Shown: positions 35,501 to 44,500 of the stretch, piece after piece | How positions within the stretch are numbered: the first letter of the stretch is position 1 | Layout: each line of letters opens with the position of its first letter | Source of the DNA: Cyanophora paradoxa | Lineage: Eukaryota > Glaucocystophyceae > Cyanophorales > Cyanophoraceae | Length of the DNA: 64,000 bases | Assembly: GCA_004431415.1 (NCBI GenBank) | Contig: QPMI01000166.1 | Span: forward strand, 62,001-126,000 | Direction: 5' to 3' | The notes under the pieces: generated by a model | Databases searched by the model: none | What the model was told of the DNA's origin: nothing | Seen by the model: the letters and a program-made list of their open reading frames with translations, nothing else | Program-made: the position numbers and the translations under genes

Positions 35501-38500
35501 CACTCGCCCGCGCACTATTGCACTGATCCTACCAACCGGTTTCAACGCCTACTCGTGTAAGTGTTCTTTGAAGCACACTGCGAGCGGATCTCATTCGTTC
35601 CTGCAGCGGGTGTTGCTCCGTTCATCTCTCAGATTGATCCTCCCGCTGGCATTGCAAAGTCCGAGAGCACAATCACGATTTACGGCAACAACTTCTACGG
35701 TTCCGCCACTGTTTGCATGTATGGCACAACAGAAAGCGTAGACACTGTCTACAACACGCGGTCGGCCACTTACGTCAACCCGTCCGTTGTGACATGCACT
35801 GTGCGTCGGCATTCTGTGTGTAACGGTATGCTCTAACAAATCGCTTTCCTCCAGCGGCCCACGGACTCTGCTTCGGGCTCCACGATTGCCAGGACAACTG
35901 TCTTCATCCGCAATACCGCCGCAACCGCGCCCTCGGCCTCTTCAACGTTCATCTTCTGTGCGTGACGCTTTCTGAAGCCACTCTCTCGTTGGCACTTCTA
36001 AACAGGGTCGGCAGCGGCCACGTCGGCATCTCTCTGCACGGCCTCCGGCACTGGCAGTGGTGGCGCCGGGAACAACGTGGACGCCAGCAGCACAAATCTT
36101 CTGTCGGTCAGGATTGCGGCGATTACGAGCCTGGGCGCGGTGCGTCCACTGTCCTCGTATATCGCTCGCTTTCAGCCGACGTCGGGCTGGCTGCAGAACA
36201 CTGCTGGTGGCGATGTCTTTGTTCTTTCTATCACGAACAGCGATGGCGACGAGGTGGTTTCTACCCGCAGCTCTGCCAGTGACACGGCGGGGATCTCGAA
36301 CGCCGCATACACGGTTCGCATGAAACTGCATGCATTCCCGTATTTTGCAGCTCACGCAGATCCCGCGCAGATCACGAAGTCCAGCTACAGCGAGCCAACG
36401 GGAACCTTCAACATCCGCGTTACGTTCGGCGGCGAAGCCATCTCGGGCTATCCTCGCACGATTGTTGTTAACCCGCGTCCGCTCGCGCCGGCATCGACCC
36501 TTGCCACAGCCAGCGACACAAACGCGGACTCGATCGCCACGGTCTGGGTTCAGATGCGCGACGACCTGCTGAACGCGTGCCCTCCGGACGAGACGAAGCT
36601 CCCCGCCGTCGCTTTCACCCACGACGATGGCGCCACGGCAGCGACGGCAACCTGCAGCCACACGACCAAGGGGCTGTACAACTGCACTGCCAGCCTCACC
36701 AAGTCGGGCTCGTGGAACGTCACAACCACTGTGAGCGGTACCAGGGTGGCGACTGTTGGCTCCCCCATCAACGTCGCACCCGGCGCACCTGTAGCCAGCA
36801 GCCTCAAGTCTGTCGTTTTCGGCACGAACAACGTCAATGGCGAGGCCAAGGAGTGGAAGGCGGGCAACCTGCGGCTGGTCGCTGGAACGGATGTGCCGAG
36901 CGTGCGCGCCGCCATCGATGACAGGCACGGCAACCCGGTAAAGACTGCGTCCTTGTACGCGACCTTCGGCGTTGGCGAGCACCTCATGACGTTCTCGGAT
37001 TCGCTTGGCGTGTACGCCGTCGACATGCCCGTCCCCGAAGTAACCGGCCCCTACATCTCGACCGTGTTCCTCCGCCTGGGTGGCGCCAGTTCCTTCGGTG
37101 ACGAGGCCACGACTCGCAGCTCGTTCACGGTCGTCGCCGCTACTCTCGACCTGACGAAGACGACCGTCGCATATGATTCCGCTTTCACTATTGGCGGGAC
37201 CGCGTCCACGCGGACCTTCCAGATCACCGCTGGCGAGACGAGCACCATCCGCGTGACTGCGCGCGATCGCTTCGGCAACCTGCGCGAAGGCTCGTCTCTC
37301 AGCGACGCCATCACCTCGGACGAAGGCCTCGTTCCTATTTCTATTGAGCGCGATGGCGCGGGATCTGCCGTCTACATGTAAGTTCGATTCATAGTACATT
37401 GGTATGTGTTAGGTCGCTCACGCTCTTGCGCAGCATTCGCTACCGCCGAACCATCCAGCGCGTCCTCACCGGCGGGCACTGGATCAAGGCGAACGGCGAG
37501 TACCTCATATTCGACGGCGCAGCTCCGTATCCCTTCGATCTGGCCATCGTGGCCAATGTCCCGAGCGCCGCTGGCGTGCAAGTCGTGGACAGCAATGGAA
37601 CCATCACTCAAGCTCCACTCAACGCCCAGCTTGCGAGTGCCCGTGCCGGCGACCATGTGTCCTTCGACATTCGAGTACGGCGTTTGCTGTTGCGCATCGT
37701 TACATGACCCGCTTGACACCTTCCCTGCAGATCCGGGACGCGTTCAACAACTCGCGCGCGTTGCGGGCAGGAGAGACACTCTCGGTGACCGCCGCGCCCG
37801 AGGGCACGATGCAGCCGGCGACCACCGAGGTCCTTGCCGCGTCGATCACGTCGCTGAGCACCAGCAGCTCCACAGCCCACGTGTTGAGGGCCAGCTTCCG
37901 GCCGCTGTCCTACGGGTGAGCCGAGCGCTTCACGGCTCACTGCGGCTGTGCTCACCTTCGTTCGCAGGGCGTACCGCATTTCGGCCACCGTCTCGGGCAC
38001 CCCGGCCGGTGTTCCCATCACCATCCTCGGCTCGAGTGCCCTCGCCGCTCCCATCACTGCCGGTGCGCCCCTCGGAGGGACTCTGCGCTCGTTCGTTCCT
38101 TACGTTCATCAGTGCCCGCGCCGGCGATCCTCTCCGCCATGTTCAACGAGATCGGCACGGAAATCTTTGTCGTGTTCGACAGGACCACCAACAAGCCTGT
38201 CGGCAGCACGACCGGCGCCGGCGCCGAGATGTGCAAGTTCCTCTTTTCCGCCGCGACGGTGTGCCAAGGGTGTTTGTGGTCTTCTTCTTTGGGTATTCAT
38301 CGTGCCCTGTAGGTGGCGACATTCGGGAGCAACCCCAGCTGCTTCTGGACGTCCTTCGCTCAGGTCTCTGTCATCCTCTTCGGCGACGCCACTGTCACTT
38401 TGGGGAGCACTCTCACAACGAATGCTGGCATTGATCTTCGTGTCACCGCGCTCAATTCCGAGCCGTGCGTTGCTGCTTGGTGGCGCTTTTGTTTCTCAAG

Positions 38501-41500
38501 TTCATGCGGAACGCACAGTGCGGGCGTTCTCACCGCCGATGTCAAGGCGCCGCTGGCGCCCGCGGCCCCGAGTGTCACGCTTGCGATCCCGTCCGTCGTG
38601 GCCCGCTGCGATGACATCAAGGTCTTTATTCACTGTTCAGTACTGTAAGCGAGTCGGTCCACTTACGTCTTGCGCAGCTGGAGGCGTCTGTGTCGGGGTC
38701 CCGGCTGACGTAGTGCGTGCATGTACCATTTTTTTCCCTTCCTCCGCGCTCTGACCGCGCTCTCTCCGTGCGACCAGCACCTGGTTGAGCGCCGATGCCT
38801 CGTTGAAGCCGTTCATGGTCTCCGGCACAGAATCCTCGTTCCAGTCGATCACCATCCCCGGCGGCAAACTCAATGCAGTGCGCGTTGCTCTTATCGCTCA
38901 TCGCTTGTCCCTCGGCCTCACTGTCGCTGCAGAGCACAAGCTATCCGTTCACGTTCATCGCGACTACGTTCCTCGGCGGCTCGACCACCAGGACCGGATC
39001 GGTGACCCTCGTCGCCCCTCCAACAGCTGACAATCTTAGCACTGACTCGCCCCGCCTTGTCCGCAGTTCTTCGTCGACGCGGGCTCACCGCCGCGCGTGT
39101 GGATCGAGACCGTGGCCACGGATCCGCTCAAGCGCTCCAAGGCGCTCAGCGGCAGCAAATCGGACCTCACCTTCTCCATCGCGGGCCGGGCCAGCCTCTC
39201 CGCTTGCGACACATCGACCGCCGAACTGAACTTCCAGTGGAGCAGTGCGTCTCGTAATGATTGGCATCCGTGGTGCCGCTCACGATCTCGGGCAGTTATG
39301 AACCCGACGACCTTCTCGGCAACCGCGCCCAAGGACTACACTTACACCGACGCTCTTATTTACGACGGCGTTACGCTCCAGGACTTGAACGTGACGACGT
39401 CGCAGAAGGAGCTGGTTCTTCCAATCCTAGCGCTCAAGCCAAGCAGCATCTATCGGTTCCAGCTCATGGTGGCGATCGATGTGCGTACACATGTGCGCTT
39501 TTGGTGCAGATCTGTCGTTTTGACTGTGCGCAGGTCCGCAACGCGACGGCTTTCATCGACATCACCGTCGCCCCGGGCGACGTCTCGGTCAGCCTGTCGA
39601 CGGGCGGTGCGCACCGTTGCTCGCTCGCTGTTGCCGCAAGGGCGCCGCTGACGAACTCGCCGCAGCGGCGGTGGGGTCGTCCACGTTCTCGCCCCTCGCC
39701 GTGAGCGCGACGCCCTTCTACGCGGACGACGCCTCCTCGGGCAACGGCTTCTTCGGCGACCTCACGCGGGCCGTGCCCACGTACGGCTACGAGTGGGACT
39801 GCTCGATGACGCTCGCGAGCGACGGGTCGCCCAAGAAGTGCGGCAACTACTCGGTGCGCCCCGCCGCCTTTGTCTCCCGCCTGCGCCCCGCTGATGCCGC
39901 TGCGCAGGAGGGCACCTTCCTCCAGGCGCAGTTCGTCAACCAGCCGCGATTCGACTTCCCCGCGAAGTACTTCAGCGAGCTCACCGAAGTGTCGCTGGCG
40001 GTCACGGTCACCTACCCGAACGGCCTCACGGCCGTCCAGACGTCGTCGATCTCCTTCAAGCCGCTGATCATCGTGCGTGCCGGTTGCTTGCGTGCGGCGC
40101 GGCGCGCCCCTGAGAGCCTCGCAGCCGGTCGTCTCCATCGAGCCGCTGGTCAAGGGCCCCGTGGACGAGCAGATCTACGTCTCTGCGCAGGCGAGCTACG
40201 CCGGCTACACGGACATCTGCTACCTGTGGAGCGGTCCGCCCTCCCTCCGGCTCTCCTGCGTTGGCGGGGCTGACGTGCCCGCAGTCACGGAGGACGGCGA
40301 GGCGATCTCCGACGCCGTTCTGGAGTCAATCGTCGACGGAGCGACCTCGGGCCTCAACAAGGCGACCCTCGTCTTCAAGGCCAACTCCAGCAACCGCCAG
40401 GCCGGCGACCAGTTCCTCGTCAAGGTCACCGTCTTCGCCCCGACGACGGATGCGGACGGCAACCTCACGTGCAGCGCGACTCCGAATGCTGACACGAGCA
40501 AGTGCGCTCGAATTAGAAGCAGTGCCCCGCCTGTCGCGCCCCTTACCGGCTTGCGCAGCTCTGCCACGGGCACCGTGGTCACGTTCGGCGCCCCGAAGGG
40601 CTGCAACCTCGTGGTGCATCCCACCTCGGGCGTCGAGAAGCTCACGACCTTCTCGCTCTCCGTGGAGAGCTGCTACCTCAGGGGCGACTCGAACCTCAAG
40701 TACGAGTTCATGTACATCTTCGGCACGGCGACCGAGGGCCAGGTCCCGGCCTCACTGCAGGCCGCGCGCTCCGCCACCCGCCTCAACACCAAGCTGCCCG
40801 GCGGCGCCCAGGCCGACGCTGACACCGACGTCCTCACCATCATCGCCGTCGTGCACGACAGCCTGGGCGGCAAGACCGTCGTTGGGCGTGCCAACGTCAC
40901 CGTCAGGCCGCAGTCTGTCCATGTGCGTCGCGGCGTGTTGTGTGGGTGGTGCTGCCTTCCTCTGACAGGCTTTGAACAGCTCACGGAGCGGCGCCTGGCG
41001 TACGACGCGGCGGCCTTCGCGATGCAGCTCTACAACGAGTCGGAAGTGGCCCTCGCGAAGCGCAACAAGTGAGCTCGACCGCCGAGAGCGCGGCGACGGT
41101 GACCCGGGACTGACGGCCGCGCGCAGGGACTGCCCGTCGCTCATGACCCTCCTCCAGCAGATCGGCTCCGTCCTGAACGCGGGTGCCGCCCGAGCCTGCG
41201 CCCCCTGCGTCCAACGTATTATGGGGACTCACGTCGCGCGACGCGCAGCCGACTTCGCGGAGCAGCGCATCACGGACATCCGGACGGCGGCCCTTGAGGA
41301 CTGCGAGCCGTGCAACGGCGGCAGGTGCCTCGGCCGCTCCGGCAAGTACCGCTGCGAGTGCCCCGAGACCGGCTTCGGCCCGACGTGCAGCAAGAGTGCG
41401 GCCCGCGTCTGTGCGCTTCTTCCCAGCGCTTTCTGACGGAGCTTGCACAGCCGCCGACGACACAAGGGCCGCCTACACCCTCATCGCCGGGCTGCGCGAC

Positions 41501-44500
41501 ATGTACCTGGCCGACGTGATGGAGTGCCTGAAGAGCAACATGCAGTGCAACAAGAACACAGCCGCGCAGGTCGCCAGCACCGCCTACGTCCTCACGCGCG
41601 TCCCGGAGTCGACCTCGAACAAGGGCCGCGCCACCCTCAAGGAGATCATGGACTTGACCGCCGCGTGCTCGGCGGCGGCGGACGGCAAGGCGGACGACAA
41701 GACGGCGGCGTCGGCGAACGCCGCCGCGCAGGCCAGCAACCTGGGCGGCTCGAGCTCCAAGAGGCGCAGCCTGCTGCAGACGGACCCCGCCGCGAAGGAG
41801 GAGGCGGACGCCTCGACGCGCCGCAAGGCCTTCGCCAACTCTCTCACGAACCTCGCCTGCTCGCGCACCGCCAACTCCATCACCCCGACGACCCTCGCCG
41901 CCAACGGCAACACCTTCTCGCTCTCGGGCGCGACGACGGCGTTCGGGCGCGAGTGCCAGCTGGACGTGAGCCCCGGCGTCTCGGTGACGGTGCCGGGCTC
42001 GACGGCCAAGGTCGAGATCCCGTCGGCGAGCGCGGCCGCCTTCGAGGCGGGCCAGGTATACGCCCTCCAGGTCGCCCTCTACTCCGGCTGCACGGACACC
42101 GCCTGCAACTACCCGACCGTCCTCACCACCGCGACGGCCGGGTCCGCCTCGCGGCGCGCGTGCCGCCCCTCCGCCCCTCACGGTCGCGCGCGCGCGCAGG
42201 GCGGCGAGCAAGTTCGCGAGCGAGAACGTGCGCTCGTACGTGCTGGTCGAGGCGGTGAAGACGGCGGGCGGCGCCTACTCGACCGCCGACCCGATGGGGG
42301 TCTTCCAGCCGGCCAGCGGCCTCTCCTACACCGTCACCCTCCCCGTCAACATCGACGCGGACCGCAAGTACCCGCCGGCGGGCACATGCTACCAGACCGT
42401 CGAGATGACGGACCAGCAGTGGGCCCTCGCCGGCGCCACCGCCGACGCGAGCGCCGCGACGCTCGCCTACGACGCGGCGACCGCCAAGTGGACCGCCACC
42501 TGCACCGTCACCAAGGCGAGCCGAGCTTCCGAGCTCGAAGCCTCTGCCGCGCCCGACCTGCGCCGAGCTGACCGCCGCTCCCCGCAGCTCGGCGTCACGG
42601 CCGTCAAGATCAGCAACAGGGCCCTGCCGACGGTGACGGCGATCTCGCCGGCCGGCTGCGGCAGCTCCTCAGCCTGCACGGTCACGGTCCGCCCTCGCGC
42701 CGGTGGCTTGCTCCGGCCGCCCCTCACGCCGGACAGGTTGACGGCACGAACTTCTTCGCGGTCCCGGTCACCGTTGGCGGCATGTCGTACCCCGCCGCCG
42801 GGCAGGAGTCGGCCCTCCCGCTCTCCTGCCGCTTCCGGGCGGCGAACGGCTTCACCGACTCTGTCGCGACGCGCGTGAGCGACACGCGCCTCACTTGCGC
42901 CGTCCCGGCGGGCCTCGTCAGCGGCACCTACAGCCGTGCGCCCCGCGCCCGCCGCCCGGCCCCCGCCCCCGCTAACGCGCGGCGCAGTGCACGCGACGCT
43001 GCTGGACGGCGAGTCGGCCAGCTCGCAGGAGTTCCTGCGCTACGGGCCCCCGAGCGTCGCGACCGTCGCGCCGGCCGTCGCCGGCACCGGCAAGACAGTC
43101 GTCACCGTCACCGCGACGACGTCGTTCGTCATCCCGGCCGGCGCCTCCGCGCGCTGCCGGTGGAAGAACGCCGCCAACGCCGCCTCGGTGACCGCCGTCG
43201 ACGCGACCGTCAACGCGGCCAAGACGGAGATCCAGTGCCCGACGGCGAGCGTCCCGGCGCCGGGCGTCTACACCCTCGAGTACTCGTTCGACGGCGTCGG
43301 CTTCATCGCCGCCACCGGCGCCGGCGCCGCCGCGCAGGTCTCCATGTTCGCGCACGCCACGGCGACCGTCTCGGCCGTCGCGCCGGCCGACTTCGACCCG
43401 GCCAAGGCCCAGACGCTCGCCGTCAGCCTCTCCGGCTTCGCCATGGTCGACGCCGCCGCCGCCGTCCCGCTCGCCAAGTGCCTCGTCTACTCGTCGGCGG
43501 GCGAGCTCCTGCACCGCCTGCCCGCCGCGAGCGCGACGGCGGCCTCGTTCTCGTGCGACCTGGCGGCGAACACGCTGGCGAACGCGAACGGGCAGTACAC
43601 CGTCCGCCTGGTGCTGGACGGCGTCGAGGCGAACGTCCTCGCCGGCTCCGCCGCCTTCGCCACGACCCCGGCCTCCGACCCCGGCCCCGGCCCCGGCACC
43701 CCGGGCCAGCCGACCCAGCCGCCGGCGCCGACGCAGGCCCCGCAGGCCCGGGCCAGCCGACCCCGGGCCAGCCGACCCCGGCCCCGCAGGCGCCGCAGCC
43801 GACGGAGGAGCCGCTGCCGCCCAACGTCATCGGCCTGGACCTCATCGCGGCCGCCGTCGTGCCCCGCGGCGGCCCCGTCGAGGGCGGCACCGTCGTCACC
43901 CTCTCCTCCGTCGGTCCGCCGCCCTCCCCGCCCGCCCCCGCCCGCCCGCCCGCCGCTGACGCCCGCCGCGCAGCGCTGGGGGCCCTCTCGGACGCGCAGC
44001 TCAGCGAGGTCCGCTGCAAGTTCGCCTCGAGCTCCGCCCCCGTCGCCCGCGCGAACGGCGTGGCGACGTGCACGGCGCCCAAGGCCGACGCGGCCGGCCT
44101 CGTGCGCCTGGCGCTGGAGGGCAGCGCCGCCGGCTACCGGACGACCACCGCGGCGACCTTCCTCTACTACGCGGCGCCCGCCCTCGAGCGCGTCGTGCCG
44201 CGGCGCGTGCCCGTCAACGTGCGGCACCACCTCAGGGCGGTGCCGGCCGCCGGCGGCAGCCTCCCCGTGACCGGCGACGTCGTCCGCGTGCGCGTCGACG
44301 GCGCCGACGTCGCCACCTCCGACGTCGCCGCGTCGGCCTCGGCGGTCGAGCTGCTGAGCCCCGCCGCGAGCGCCGCCAAGGCCGCCGTGCCCGTCGCCGT
44401 CGCCTTCAACGGCCGCGAGTACGTCGTCGCCAAGGAGACCATCGACTACATCGCCGCCCGCAGCTCCGGTGCGCCCCCCCCGCCCGCGCCACCTCCCCCT

